64,000 nucleotides of DNA, from the NCBI GenBank assembly GCA_900317685.1, contig ONHQ01000035.1:1-64000 (forward strand). The letters are read 5' to 3'. The stretch is from an uncultured Prevotella sp. (GTDB taxonomy: Bacteria; Bacteroidota; Bacteroidia; Bacteroidales; Bacteroidaceae). Position 1 is the first letter of the stretch, and the number at the start of each line of letters is the position of its first letter. Both the position numbers and the translations under genes were made by a program. Shown piece by piece: positions 33,795 through 42,517 of this stretch. Under the pieces are notes generated by a model. The model was given only the letters and a program-made list of their open reading frames with translations, was not told the DNA's origin and ran no database searches.

Positions 33795-35201
33795 TTATTC
33801 GTAGAAGCGAAAATAGCGCCGCGCATTATAATAGGATATATCTTCCACCATGCGCGCAAGGTCTTCCCGGCTGTCAGGAAGCAGGCCTCGCTCCACATCA
33901 TTCCCCAGGATATTACACAACAGACGCCGGAAATATTCATGACGGGGATAACTCAGGAACGAACGGCTGTCGGTGAGCATACCCACAAAGCGGGAAAGCA
34001 ACCCAAGTGCTGAAAGCGCATTGATCTGCTTGGTCATGCCGTCGAGTTGATCATTGAACCACCAACCGGAGCCAAACTGGATCTTTCCAGGTTCCGTACC
34101 ATCCTGGAAATTACCGATCATGGTCGCAACCATCTCGTTGGCCGAGGGATTGAGACAATAGATAATAGTTCGTGTGAGCTTGTGCTCTGTATTGAGTTCA
34201 TCAAGAAAACAACCCAAAGCCTTAGCCGTGGTAAATTCTCCAATGGAGTCGAAACCCGTGTCCGGCCCTAACAGCTCGTACATACACGTATTGTTATTGC
34301 GGATAGCACCATAGTGATATTGTTGTGTCCACCCGGCATCATGATCCATCTCACCACAATCTTTCAAAAAAGCATGTTTGTACTGATGCACCTCCAGTGT
34401 AGAAAGCCGTAAGCCTCGCAATGCCTTACTGAAAATAGTCTCAATCTGGGAAGAGGTATACGGCTCACAATAGAACTCTTCCACGCCATGATCAGAAAGA
34501 CGGCAACCATTATCATGGAAAAATTCATGACGACGCTTGAGGGCATCTATCAAATGCTGGTAACTGTCGACCTCTATACCACTCACTTCTGAAAGCTGCT
34601 CCATATAAGCTGAAAAGTCCGGTTGTTCGATGTTCATAGCCTTATCGGGCCGCCAAGCAGGCAACATCCTTATCTCGAAACCGCTCTCTCGTGTCACCTT
34701 ATGCCAGTGCAAATCATCAACAGGATCATCCGTGGTACAAACGCACTCCACATGAAAGCGTCGCATCAACCCTCGGGCACTAAATTCCGGCTGTTGGAGC
34801 TTTTCATTACAGATGTCATAGATCTCACGAGCCGTAGACGGTGAAAGCAACTGATCGATACCAAAAGCTGTCTTCAGTTCAAGATGAGTCCAATGATACA
34901 ATGGATTGCGGAAACAGTAAGGCACCGTCTCTGCCCATTTCTCAAACTTTTCCCAGTCAGAAGTGTCTGTACCCGTACAATAGCGTTCATCAACACCATT
35001 GGTGCGCATGGCTCTCCACTTATAATGATCGCCTCCCAACCAAAGTTCGGTGATGCTTTGAAAATGATGATCCTCGGCTACCATCTTTGGATCAAGGTGG
35101 CAATGATAGTCGATGATGGGCATCTTTGCCGCATGATTGTGATACAATTCCTTGGCAACATCTGTCTCTAAGAGAAAATCCTCATCCATGAATTTCTTCA
35201 T
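33795..35201 (-). CDS. uxaC: Glucuronate (uronate) isomerase
   Basis: UxaC converts D-glucuronate to D-fructuronate, and D-galacturonate to D-tagaturonate, in uronic acid breakdown. The 468-residue length is typical. The amidohydrolase metal motif is seen in IIDYHCHLDP near residue 29, with further conserved segments RPDKAMNIEQPDFSAY, RLSDHGVEEFYCEP, SRFVGMLTDSRSFLSYPRHE, and the terminal DISYYNARRYF. No other uronate genes are adjacent, so the pathway must be completed elsewhere. It is transcribed away from ansA, with its own -7 element. Confidence 0.95.
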   Translation of the reverse strand: MKKFMDEDFLLETDVAKELYHNHAAKMPIIDYHCHLDPKMVAEDHHFQSITELWLGGDHYKWRAMRTNGVDERYCTGTDTSDWEKFEKWAETVPYCFRNPLYHWTHLELKTAFGIDQLLSPSTAREIYDICNEKLQQPEFSARGLMRRFHVECVCTTDDPVDDLHWHKVTRESGFEIRMLPAWRPDKAMNIEQPDFSAYMEQLSEVSGIEVDSYQHLIDALKRRHEFFHDNGCRLSDHGVEEFYCEPYTSSQIETIFSKALRGLRLSTLEVHQYKHAFLKDCGEMDHDAGWTQQYHYGAIRNNNTCMYELLGPDTGFDSIGEFTTAKALGCFLDELNTEHKLTRTIIYCLNPSANEMVATMIGNFQDGTEPGKIQFGSGWWFNDQLDGMTKQINALSALGLLSRFVGMLTDSRSFLSYPRHEYFRRLLCNILGNDVERGLLPDSREDLARMVEDISYYNARRYFRFYE

Positions 35202-35271
35202 ATTTGATTCTTTTATTGATGAATTAACTAATAATCGTAAGTGGTAGATCGATTACCTAAAGTCACTAACG

Positions 35272-35279
35272 CAAATATA
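35272..35279 (-). promoter_or_regulatory. -7 promoter element of uxaC
   Basis: CAAATATA reads TATATTTG on the minus strand, about 70 nt upstream of the uxaC start in the divergent region shared with ansA. Confidence 0.55.
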
Positions 35280-35288
35280 GAGTATTTA

Positions 35289-35320
35289 TTTGGAATATCG
35301 GCTAATTTAAACTACTTTTG
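35289..35320 (+). promoter_or_regulatory. Promoter of ansA; fixes its start
   Basis: TTTG (35289-35292) and TACTTTTG (35313-35320) are 20 nt apart. They lie downstream of the first in-frame start at 35241 and 22 nt before the ATG at 35343. Confidence 0.75.
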
Positions 35321-35342
35321 CAGTATAAAACCAAGAATAGCG

Positions 35343-36368
35343 ATGAACAAGGTACTGCTTATCTACACTGGAGGCACGATCGGAATGGGACAAAATCCAT
35401 TGACAGGCGCTTTGGAACCGCTGGATTTTAACCATCTTGTGGAGTCGATGCCAGAATTTCAACTGATCAAGACAGACATTGATGTCTATCAGTTTACACC
35501 GCCTATTGACTCAAGTGAGATGTCACCCAACAAATGGGCTCAGCTCGTGAGAATCATCAACCGCAACTACGACGACTACGATGGGTTCGTGGTGCTGCAT
35601 GGTACGGATACGATGGCGTATACAGCCTCGGCTCTTTCTTTCATGTTAGAAGGACTGACAAAGCCCGTAATTCTCACGGGATCGCAGTTGCCTATAGGTC
35701 AATTGCGAACTGATGGCAAGGAGAATCTTGTGACCAGTATAGAACTTGCAGCTTTGAAGGATGAGCAGGGCCATGCCCGCGTGCCGGAGGTATGTATCTA
35801 TTTTAGTGGTGTTCTGCTTCGTGGCAACCGATCAACAAAGATCAATGCCGATGGCTTCAATGCTTTCGACTCCTTCAACTATCCTCATCTTTGCGAGGCA
35901 GGCGTGAGTTTCTCATTTCACGATCATCATATACTGAAGCCAGACTTTAGCAAGCGGATGCAGGCTCATCTGACAATGGACACCAACGTAGTCGTCTTCA
36001 GCCTCTTCCCTGGCATTCAGGAAGGAATTCTTAGACAAGTACTGCAACTGCAAAGCCTCAGAGGCATTGTCATGCGCAGTTTCGGCAGTGGCAACGCAAT
36101 GAAAAGCTCATGGCTCATGCATCTGCTCAAAGAGGCTACGCTCAGGGGTATTGTCATTGTGAACATCAGCCAGTGCGTAGCCGGAACCGTAGAGATGAGC
36201 CGGTATGATACCGGTTACCAACTCAAAGACATCGGTGTCATCTCTGGTCACGACTCCACCGTAGAAGCTGCTGTCACCAAGCTCATGTATCTCCAAGCAA
36301 GATACAATGATCCAAATACCATCCGCAACTTGATGTCAAGAAGTATTGCCGGCGAGATAACGATTTAA
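35343..36368 (+). CDS. ansA: Type I L-asparaginase
   Basis: This cytoplasmic enzyme hydrolyses asparagine to aspartate and ammonia. From the ATG at 35343 it has 341 residues and no signal peptide, fitting the cytoplasmic type I form. The two catalytic Thr motifs are clear: IYTGGTIGM near residue 11 and VLHGTDTMAYTASAL near 87. Further conserved segments are PVILTGSQLPIG and GSGNAMKS. A 34-codon N-terminal extension in the same frame is rejected because the promoter lies inside it. A palindromic hairpin follows. Confidence 0.93.
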   Translation: MNKVLLIYTGGTIGMGQNPLTGALEPLDFNHLVESMPEFQLIKTDIDVYQFTPPIDSSEMSPNKWAQLVRIINRNYDDYDGFVVLHGTDTMAYTASALSFMLEGLTKPVILTGSQLPIGQLRTDGKENLVTSIELAALKDEQGHARVPEVCIYFSGVLLRGNRSTKINADGFNAFDSFNYPHLCEAGVSFSFHDHHILKPDFSKRMQAHLTMDTNVVVFSLFPGIQEGILRQVLQLQSLRGIVMRSFGSGNAMKSSWLMHLLKEATLRGIVIVNISQCVAGTVEMSRYDTGYQLKDIGVISGHDSTVEAAVTKLMYLQARYNDPNTIRNLMSRSIAGEITI

Positions 36369-36406
36369 GCAAGCAATAAAACCGAGCAGAGGATGCACCT
36401 TCATAT

Positions 36407-36465
36407 TAGCTTATCAAAAGTAGAACGGAAAATAAAAGCTTTCCATGACACTGCTTGATAAGCTA
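36407..36465 (+). terminator. Hairpin after ansA
   Basis: TAGCTTATCAA (36407-36417) pairs perfectly with TTGATAAGCTA (36455-36465) and is followed by TTATTTTTATCC, fitting an intrinsic terminator with a long loop. Confidence 0.7.
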
Positions 36466-36500
36466 TTATTTTTATCCTCCATAGTGAAGAGGCGCAGCAA

Positions 36501-36543
36501 CAAAAAAAACAAGAGGTTGAACCAATAACAGTCCAACCTCTTG
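36501..36543 (-). terminator. Intrinsic terminator of the rpmB-rpmG operon
   Basis: On the minus strand CAAGAGGTTG pairs with CAACCTCTTG around a 14-nt loop and is followed by a run of eight T residues. It is 34 nt after the last gene's stop. Confidence 0.92.
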
Positions 36544-36576
36544 TAACATTTATCTTTAAAGTATCAAAATCCAAGA

Positions 36577-36735
36577 TTACTTTTTAAAGAAATCCTTGAC
36601 AGCCTCATTGGGGACCATCTGCTCATCAAAGATGTAGGCACCTGTCTTAGGGCTCTTTACCATCTTAATAACCTTTGAATATGCGCGACCATCCGTAGAA
36701 CCTTCATGGAGGGTAGCGACCGCTTTCTTTGCCAT
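36577..36735 (-). CDS. DUF4295 family small protein
   Basis: A 52-residue basic protein beginning MAKKAVATLHEGSTDG and ending VPNEAVKDFFKK. It matches the DUF4295 family, which in Bacteroidota nearly always follows rpmB and rpmG. Its size, charge and operon position suggest a ribosome-associated protein, but no function is established. It is followed by the operon terminator. Confidence 0.9.
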   Translation of the reverse strand: MAKKAVATLHEGSTDGRAYSKVIKMVKSPKTGAYIFDEQMVPNEAVKDFFKK

Positions 36736-36786
36736 AGTCTATATGTATCTTTTAACTATTAACGTAAAACGAGAACTCTGGTGAGA

Positions 36787-36975
36787 TTACTTAATCTCCT
36801 TGTGAAGGGTCATCTTTTTCAAGATGGGATTGTACTTCATAAGCTCCAGACGCTCGGGAGTATTCTTGCGGTTCTTTGTCGTAACGTAACGGCTAGTACC
36901 TGGCAGGCCAGAGTTTTTCATCTCTGTGCATTCCAGAATCACCTGAACTCTATTTCCTTTCGACTTCTTTGCCAT
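36787..36975 (-). CDS. rpmG: 50S ribosomal protein L33
   Basis: A 62-residue large-subunit protein ([20 protein letters not shown] ... [17 protein letters not shown]). It is of normal length with a single Cys in ILECTE, so it belongs to the zinc-free form rather than the four-Cys form. It starts 5 nt after rpmB and precedes the DUF4295 gene. Confidence 0.97.
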   Translation of the reverse strand: MAKKSKGNRVQVILECTEMKNSGLPGTSRYVTTKNRKNTPERLELMKYNPILKKMTLHKEIK

Positions 36976-36980
36976 GATGA

Positions 36981-37244
36981 TTATTCTCCTAATACTTTAA
37001 TGTCCTTCCAATCGCAGTAGCCTTTAGAGACAGCCTGCTTCAGAGCTGCGTCCAGTCCAACCTTATTGATGAGACGAAGACCAGCGGCACTAATCTTGAG
37101 CGAAATCCAGCAGTTCTCCTCTACATAGAAGAACTTCTTGCTGAAGAGATTAACGTCAAAGCTGCGCTTTGTGTGGTGCTTTGAGTGAGACACATTGCAA
37201 CCTCTCTGTGCCTTCTTGCCTGTAATCTGACAAATCTTAGACAT
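36981..37244 (-). CDS. rpmB: 50S ribosomal protein L28
   Basis: An 87-residue large-subunit protein starting [21 protein letters not shown] longer frame upstream is rejected because it crosses the promoter at 37296. The motif [15 protein letters not shown] and the [18 protein letters not shown] helix are typical. Single Cys residues at positions 5 and 16 do not form a full zinc ribbon. First gene of the rpmB-rpmG-DUF4295 operon. Confidence 0.97.
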   Translation of the reverse strand: MSKICQITGKKAQRGCNVSHSKHHTKRSFDVNLFSKKFFYVEENCWISLKISAAGLRLINKVGLDAALKQAVSKGYCDWKDIKVLGE

Positions 37245-37295
37245 CGCTATTCTTTGTTTTTGATTCGATTTTTGATACTTATTCCAAACAGAGTG

Positions 37296-37327
37296 CAAAG
37301 TTAGCAATCTTTTTTCTGATTAGCAAA
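37296..37327 (-). promoter_or_regulatory. Promoter of the rpmB operon
   Basis: On the minus strand a -33 TTTG (37324-37327) and a -7 TAACTTTG (37296-37303) are 20 nt apart, about 50 nt upstream of the rpmB start. Confidence 0.75.
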
Positions 37328-37486
37328 TAATTAGCGGGCTAATCTTCACTATTAACTATTTTTTTGTTTTTACAATGCCCGGTTTTATCGCCCTATTCAT
37401 AGCACGAACGAAGACTAAGAAATAGACTTTTTACGCCATTAAGTTTTTTTGCATTGCAAAAAGAGTGATTATTCAAGAGAAATAGT

Positions 37487-37494
37487 TATCTTTG
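37487..37494 (+). promoter_or_regulatory. -7 promoter element of the metallo-hydrolase gene
   Basis: TATCTTTG lies 18 nt before the ATG at 37513. No clear -33 TTTG is seen at the usual spacing. Confidence 0.6.
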
Positions 37495-37512
37495 TAGAAA
37501 ATTAAAAACACA

Positions 37513-38328
37513 ATGCTGCATTTTATCTCATTCGGCAGCGGCAGCAGCGGCAATTGCAGTCTGATCTTCACAGAGAAAGAAGGATTGCTCATTGACGCTG
37601 GCATCGGTGTCCGTATATTGAAAAAACACTTGAAAAACTACGGCCTAAACATCTCCAATATTAGGTCTATACTGGTCACACACGATCATGCCGATCATGT
37701 GAAGTCAGTGGGTAGTGTGAGCAAGGATTATCACATTCCTGTATATGCCACGCGCAAAGTGCACCAAGGCATAGAAGAGAACTGGTGTGTGAGAACCAAG
37801 GTGCCCCAAGACATGTCATTTGTCGTAGAGAAAGGGCAACCGTTTCATATAGGTGATTTTACGGTCACAGCTTTCGGCGTTCCACACGACAGCAAAGACA
37901 ATGTCGGCTACTGTATTGAGACAGAAGGCATCAAATTCGTACTGATGACAGACATTGGGCATTTCACAGACGAGATGTTGGAGTATATTGGACGTGCCAA
38001 TTATCTCGTCATCGAAGCAGATTATGAGAAAGCCATGCTCGAAGCTGGTCCCTACCCTGTAGAACTAAAGCGGCGAATACAAAGTTCGCTCGGCCATACG
38101 AGCAACTTTGATTGCGGGCAAGTGCTTGCCCACTATGCCACGCCGGCACTCAGAGGTGTATGGCTCTGTCACTTGAGCGACACCAACAACCAACCGGAGT
38201 TAGCCGAGAAAACGGTAAAGCAAGTGCTAAGGGCAAGTGGCATCGTAGCCAGCAATGATCCAGGAGCAGACTTCACACTGAATGCTCTTCACAGAAAGCT
38301 GCCGACAGGTGTGTTTGACTTGAAATAG
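37513..38328 (+). CDS. MBL-fold metallo-hydrolase, YycJ/WalJ type
   Basis: A 271-residue metallo-beta-lactamase-fold protein. It begins LHFISFGSGSSGNCSLIFTE and has the metal-binding motif LVTHDHADHVKSV near residue 58, the second His in FGVPHDSKDNVGY, and an Asp in LMTDIGHFTDEM. The GSGSSGNCS opening is typical of the YycJ (WalJ) family, reported as a 5'-exonuclease in some bacteria. The exact substrate here is not known. The gene stands alone. Confidence 0.88.
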   Translation: MLHFISFGSGSSGNCSLIFTEKEGLLIDAGIGVRILKKHLKNYGLNISNIRSILVTHDHADHVKSVGSVSKDYHIPVYATRKVHQGIEENWCVRTKVPQDMSFVVEKGQPFHIGDFTVTAFGVPHDSKDNVGYCIETEGIKFVLMTDIGHFTDEMLEYIGRANYLVIEADYEKAMLEAGPYPVELKRRIQSSLGHTSNFDCGQVLAHYATPALRGVWLCHLSDTNNQPELAEKTVKQVLRASGIVASNDPGADFTLNALHRKLPTGVFDLK

Positions 38329-38357
38329 CTGAAATTCTCCTTATATAATTTATGCCT

Positions 38358-40598
38358 TTAGAAAGGCATACCCACTGCAAAGTGGAATGTAAAGTCGCGT
38401 GAAAACTTCGGATGGAAGATGGACCAATGCTCCTTTTGGGTTGTCCATGCTGGATTAATAGCCTTCATGCCCCCATCGAAGCGAAGAATGAAATAGCCGA
38501 AATTGATACGCACGCCTAAACCATAAGAAACAGCAATCTGCTTATAGAATTTATCAAAGCGGAATTGCCCTCCTGGCTGATCAGCATAGTTGCGAAGCGT
38601 CCAAATGTTACCGGCATCAATAAAAGCTGCACCATTGAATTTCCAAAAAAGGAAGGTGCGATACTCTGCACTAAGGTCCAGCTTCATGTCACCTGTCTGA
38701 TTGATGAAATCAATACGACCGTCTTTTCCGCGATAGCTGCCCGGACCGAGTTCTCGCACCGACCAACCTCTCACACTGTTGGCACCACCAGAGAAATAAC
38801 GTTTTTCAAAAGGCAACACGGTGCTGTTGGCATAAGGATAGGCTAAACCAAAGGCAGCATGGAGGGCCAGCACATTGCGGGTATCGAACTGCTGGATACG
38901 CGTATAGTCAAAGTCAAACTTCAGATATTGAGCATATGGTATATGGTTAAAGAGCGTATACTGCCCATTCTCGTTTTTCTTCAGTCCCAGCAAAGGAGAG
39001 AGCCCTCTCAACAATCCTCCACCCGACTCAAAATTCATCTTCAAAGCATTGACGCCATTGTTATAACTGAATCCTACGCCCATTCTAAGGATAAAAAGAT
39101 TCTCATAGTTGTAGCGCAGGATAGCATTTCGATTAGAGGCATCATCAAGATAGTCTTCCTTGAAAGTAGCACTGATCCATGGCATGTAGACATAGTTCAG
39201 ATCCAGAAGATCAAAGCGGTAATGGGTATTGTGCCCAGGATCAGCCCAACGGTAGCGCCATCCGGCAGACAGGACCCGACGATGAAACTCTGGTCGGTTT
39301 TGCATGTCCCAGGCTAAAGACAACTCAGAAGTAGCACTGCTTTGGCGGCGGAAGCTCCGCGAAAGGAAAGGTGCTAAGAACTCAGGGAATTGAAGTTTGG
39401 CCTGTACACCATATTCTATATAGTCTTCATCGTTATAACCCTCCAATCCTGTAATGGCCTCAAAAGCACCACGCAATTGCACACTCAGCAGTTCTGATCC
39501 GCGTAGCAAGTTTCTATTTTCGTAGATGAGTGACGCTGCTGCACCCAAGTCTCCTGCCGTGTTGGTGCCTTCGGGTTGAAAAGCAATTGTGGACCTCTTG
39601 TTCATGCTCAACTGAATATGGCAATCCAAAAGATTGGAGTCGGGAACCTCATTAAACAGAATGTTGGTATACTTCACCGCCTGAAGACGGCTGAAATTGG
39701 AATAGGTCTTCTGTAGATCCGTATTACTAAATGGACGTCCAGCAGTGATCGCCGTGTTGTTTTCAAGTACATTCCTCCGAAGCTGTGCCTTGCCTAAAGC
39801 GCCATCAGAATACTGAACTGAACGGATGACAAACCTGGGATGGTCTGTTGGACGAGCATCACTATTGGCCTGATACTTCTTAAGATGTAGCACAATACCC
39901 ACCGAACGACTGTCGGAAGAGGAATCGGCAGTGAACGAGATAAAGTCCTTATGAAACTTGTAATATCCGAAATTCTGAAGCAATGCCGTCAGCCGGTCAC
40001 GCTCACCCTCCAATGCTTTGATTGTGAATGGAGATCCTTCGCGAAGGGCAGAAGCCGACTTTCTATGCTGCTGTCGGGATATGCTGTCGTCGTCGACCAG
40101 CAATTGACGAATAGCAGGATTCTGAATGTCGTAGCTGATATGTCCGAAACGATATTGTGCCCGCGGATGAAGCATATAGACAGCCTTGAGAGAATGTCCC
40201 CTAACAATTGTGTCAAGCGTAACACTGGCATGTAGATACCCCTGGTTGATCATGGCCTGGCGCAAATCGTCCATTGTCAGCCGTGCAGTAAGCGTGTCAA
40301 AGACTACAGGGCGCTCTCCAATACGCTTAAGGGTACGGTTGATCCATTTCGTACTATCCTTACCAGCAAGAGTATAGGTGCCCATTGGTATTTTGAAAAG
40401 TGAAAACCATTTAGAGTTTGCTTTCTGACGAATATAGGGAAAGAGCTGCGATGCATCGAACGATTCCTCGTCAGATCTGATCTCCACAGAGGTGAGCAAA
40501 TAACTTCCCCGTGGCACGTACTTGGAAGTGCTACATGCCGAAACCAGACATAACGTGAGGACAAGGATAACGTAGAAATATGTAACTTTTGATTTCAA
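38358..40598 (-). CDS. TamL, lipoprotein TamA/BamA-family outer-membrane protein
   Basis: An outer-membrane beta-barrel of the Omp85 family. At 746 residues it has a lipoprotein signal (ILVLTLCLVSACSTSKYVPR, lipid Cys near 22), POTRA-like domains at about 35-330 (YLLTSVEIRS, RFGHISYDIQNP, RFVIRSVQYSDGALGKAQ), and a C-terminal barrel with the Omp85 RG motif region (KRYFSGGANSVRGWSVRELG) and a final Phe (VGMPF) for barrel folding. A lipid anchor is the mark of TamL, the Bacteroidota variant that works with TamB. A TamB gene lies at 58080 in this window. It is divergent from the rRNA methyltransferase. Confidence 0.88.
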   Translation of the reverse strand: MKSKVTYFYVILVLTLCLVSACSTSKYVPRGSYLLTSVEIRSDEESFDASQLFPYIRQKANSKWFSLFKIPMGTYTLAGKDSTKWINRTLKRIGERPVVFDTLTARLTMDDLRQAMINQGYLHASVTLDTIVRGHSLKAVYMLHPRAQYRFGHISYDIQNPAIRQLLVDDDSISRQQHRKSASALREGSPFTIKALEGERDRLTALLQNFGYYKFHKDFISFTADSSSDSRSVGIVLHLKKYQANSDARPTDHPRFVIRSVQYSDGALGKAQLRRNVLENNTAITAGRPFSNTDLQKTYSNFSRLQAVKYTNILFNEVPDSNLLDCHIQLSMNKRSTIAFQPEGTNTAGDLGAAASLIYENRNLLRGSELLSVQLRGAFEAITGLEGYNDEDYIEYGVQAKLQFPEFLAPFLSRSFRRQSSATSELSLAWDMQNRPEFHRRVLSAGWRYRWADPGHNTHYRFDLLDLNYVYMPWISATFKEDYLDDASNRNAILRYNYENLFILRMGVGFSYNNGVNALKMNFESGGGLLRGLSPLLGLKKNENGQYTLFNHIPYAQYLKFDFDYTRIQQFDTRNVLALHAAFGLAYPYANSTVLPFEKRYFSGGANSVRGWSVRELGPGSYRGKDGRIDFINQTGDMKLDLSAEYRTFLFWKFNGAAFIDAGNIWTLRNYADQPGGQFRFDKFYKQIAVSYGLGVRINFGYFILRFDGGMKAINPAWTTQKEHWSIFHPKFSRDFTFHFAVGMPF

Positions 40599-40615
40599 CT
40601 GCTATATTTTTGGTA

Positions 40616-40623
40616 CAAAGGTA
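40616..40623 (-). promoter_or_regulatory. -7 promoter element of tamL
   Basis: CAAAGGTA reads TACCTTTG on the minus strand, 17 nt upstream of the ATG at 40598, so the leader is short. Confidence 0.6.
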
Positions 40624-40688
40624 ATGCATTTTGTTGACAGATTACATAAAAATAACACATTATTTTTATCGGTTACAACATTAATCAC

Positions 40689-40696
40689 TAACTTTG
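40689..40696 (+). promoter_or_regulatory. -7 promoter element touching the methyltransferase start
   Basis: TAACTTTG ends only 4 nt before the ATG at 40701. Transcription would begin at or next to the start codon, so the mRNA may be leaderless. Confidence 0.55.
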
Positions 40697-40700
40697 CAAT

Positions 40701-41462
40701 ATGATAAGCAAGGCAAGAATAAAATTTGTTCATACACTTGAACAGAAGAAGGCACGCATACGCGAACAGCTCTTCGTGGCCGAAGGCCCCAAGGTCGTCG
40801 GTGATCTGATGGCACGCTTTCTACCCAAGATGCTTTTCCATACGGCTGATTGGCAAACGCCCCTGGAAAACACTGACGCGGTTGAGGTCAACGAAATCGT
40901 CAGCGAGGAAGAGTTAAAAAAGCTCTCATTCTTGCAGCATCCGCAACAAGTGCTCGCCGTCTTCCCCCTACCCCACACTGAAACTGCCAACATGGAGTTG
41001 CCAAGTCAACAGCTTTGTCTTGCTCTCGACGGGGTGCAGGATCCCGGCAATGTAGGAACAATCATTCGGGTGGCCGACTGGTTTGGCATCACACAGATCT
41101 ACTGTTCCCATGAAACTGCCGACGTCTACAACCCGAAGGTGGTGCAAGCCACGATGGGCAGTCTGGCAAGAGTGGATGTACAATATACCGACTTGACAAC
41201 ACTCATCGACAACCTTCCCGAGAGCTGTCCCGTCTATGGCACGCTGCTTGACGGGAGTGATTTGTATCAACAAGAATTGAGTGACCATGGTCTCATCGTC
41301 ATGGGAAATGAAGGAAAAGGACTAACCGTCGAAGTCAGACAACGCGTCAACCACAGACTTCTGATACCCAACTATCCTAAAGGCAGGGACACAGCAGAAA
41401 GTTTGAACGTAGCGATCGCCACCGCCATCGTGTGCGCAGAGTTTAGAAGAAGAATAGAATAA
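40701..41462 (+). CDS. SpoU/TrmH family RNA 2'-O-methyltransferase
   Basis: A 253-residue enzyme that methylates a ribose 2'-hydroxyl in rRNA or tRNA. It has the N-terminal substrate-binding domain (IKFVHTLEQKKARIREQLFV, then EGPKVVGDL) and the SPOUT knot with motif 1 LDGVQDPGNVGTIIR near 110, motif 2 LIVMGNEGKGL near 196, and motif 3 GRDTAESLNVAIATAIV near 227. The target base cannot be told from sequence. The start at 40701 is supported by the conserved N-terminus. It is the divergent neighbour of tamL. Confidence 0.92.
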   Translation: MISKARIKFVHTLEQKKARIREQLFVAEGPKVVGDLMARFLPKMLFHTADWQTPLENTDAVEVNEIVSEEELKKLSFLQHPQQVLAVFPLPHTETANMELPSQQLCLALDGVQDPGNVGTIIRVADWFGITQIYCSHETADVYNPKVVQATMGSLARVDVQYTDLTTLIDNLPESCPVYGTLLDGSDLYQQELSDHGLIVMGNEGKGLTVEVRQRVNHRLLIPNYPKGRDTAESLNVAIATAIVCAEFRRRIE

Positions 41463-41484
41463 ATAGTATAAACGGACCGAAATC

Positions 41485-42492
41485 ATGAATACAGACCACA
41501 TTGAGAATGAACTTTATAAAGTAAGGAGTGTCAGAGCCTGCATCAAGTCGGCAACTGACATGATGGTCAGTAACCCACTGACTATCCTTCGCCGTACTTG
41601 GCTGTCAACTTTGGCTCTAAGCATTGTCACAAGTTTAAGCATTCTTTTGTCTTCTCTCTTAGAGTCACAACAACCGACCACAACGGAGACCAGTATTGTA
41701 AATACACCTCTTCTAATTCTCAGTGTCATCTCGCTCATTGCCTACATCGCTATCGCATCATGGTGGGGTGCCTCAGTGATCAGTCTGCTGACTGGTCGCA
41801 AGGTGAAAGACAATATCCGACGCATACTCTACTTGATATTAGCAATGCTCGGACTTTATGTCATCATGGGCGTATGCATCTCTGTGGGCTATACGCTGCC
41901 TATGTTTGGCGGTAAAGCTTCTTTGGGGCATCCAACTCTTGCCTCACCTTTAGTGGCAGGCATCATACTTGTCTTAGCCCTTATCTTTATCCTACCCATC
42001 GGCTATTCTTCCATGAAATACCTCGTGGAGCCTCAACAAAAGCTGATGAGCATTGTCGGTAAACCTTATAAGACAGGACTGCGCCGTTGGGGCTTTCTCT
42101 TCCAAACAGCCCTTCTCGGCGGCATCATCATCTGTATCCTCATCGCCATCACCGGTGTGCCGGAGATGATTCTTGAGACAGCTAAAAGAGCCAATGACAT
42201 AGGTATGACAATGGGCGACAACAATGGTCTAAGTGCATCTTTCATGATGTTACAATTTTTCGTCACCATTCTGATCTACTTCATTTGGTATTATATCTGT
42301 TGCTGGATGAACTTTGTCTATTACTATGCTTATGGCAGTATTGAAGCTAAGGAAAAAGTTAAAAAGGATGTTGTCACTGTATCTACAAGTAACAGTGCAA
42401 ACAATAACGACTTCGAGGCTCAGAGTAAGCATTTAAATCTGGAAACAGAAAAGACACCTGACAGAGGACTAGACATAGAAGATATTCAATAA
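41485..42492 (+). CDS. Uncharacterised membrane protein with six predicted spans
   Basis: A 335-residue inner-membrane protein that I do not assign to a family. Hydrophobic spans lie near residues 38-60, 72-105, 112-135, 148-172, 200-222 and 253-280, each rich in Ile, Leu and Val. The N-terminus before the first span (NELYKVRSVRACIKSATDM) is mixed in charge, and the C-terminal 50 residues are soluble and acidic, ending DRGLDIEDIQ. It starts 22 nt after the methyltransferase and is followed 25 nt later by hisB, but a shared role with either is not evident. Confidence 0.8.
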   Translation: MNTDHIENELYKVRSVRACIKSATDMMVSNPLTILRRTWLSTLALSIVTSLSILLSSLLESQQPTTTETSIVNTPLLILSVISLIAYIAIASWWGASVISLLTGRKVKDNIRRILYLILAMLGLYVIMGVCISVGYTLPMFGGKASLGHPTLASPLVAGIILVLALIFILPIGYSSMKYLVEPQQKLMSIVGKPYKTGLRRWGFLFQTALLGGIIICILIAITGVPEMILETAKRANDIGMTMGDNNGLSASFMMLQFFVTILIYFIWYYICCWMNFVYYYAYGSIEAKEKVKKDVVTVSTSNSANNNDFEAQSKHLNLETEKTPDRGLDIEDIQ

Positions 42493-42517
42493 GAATCATA
42501 TTTATTAAAAAAGAGAG

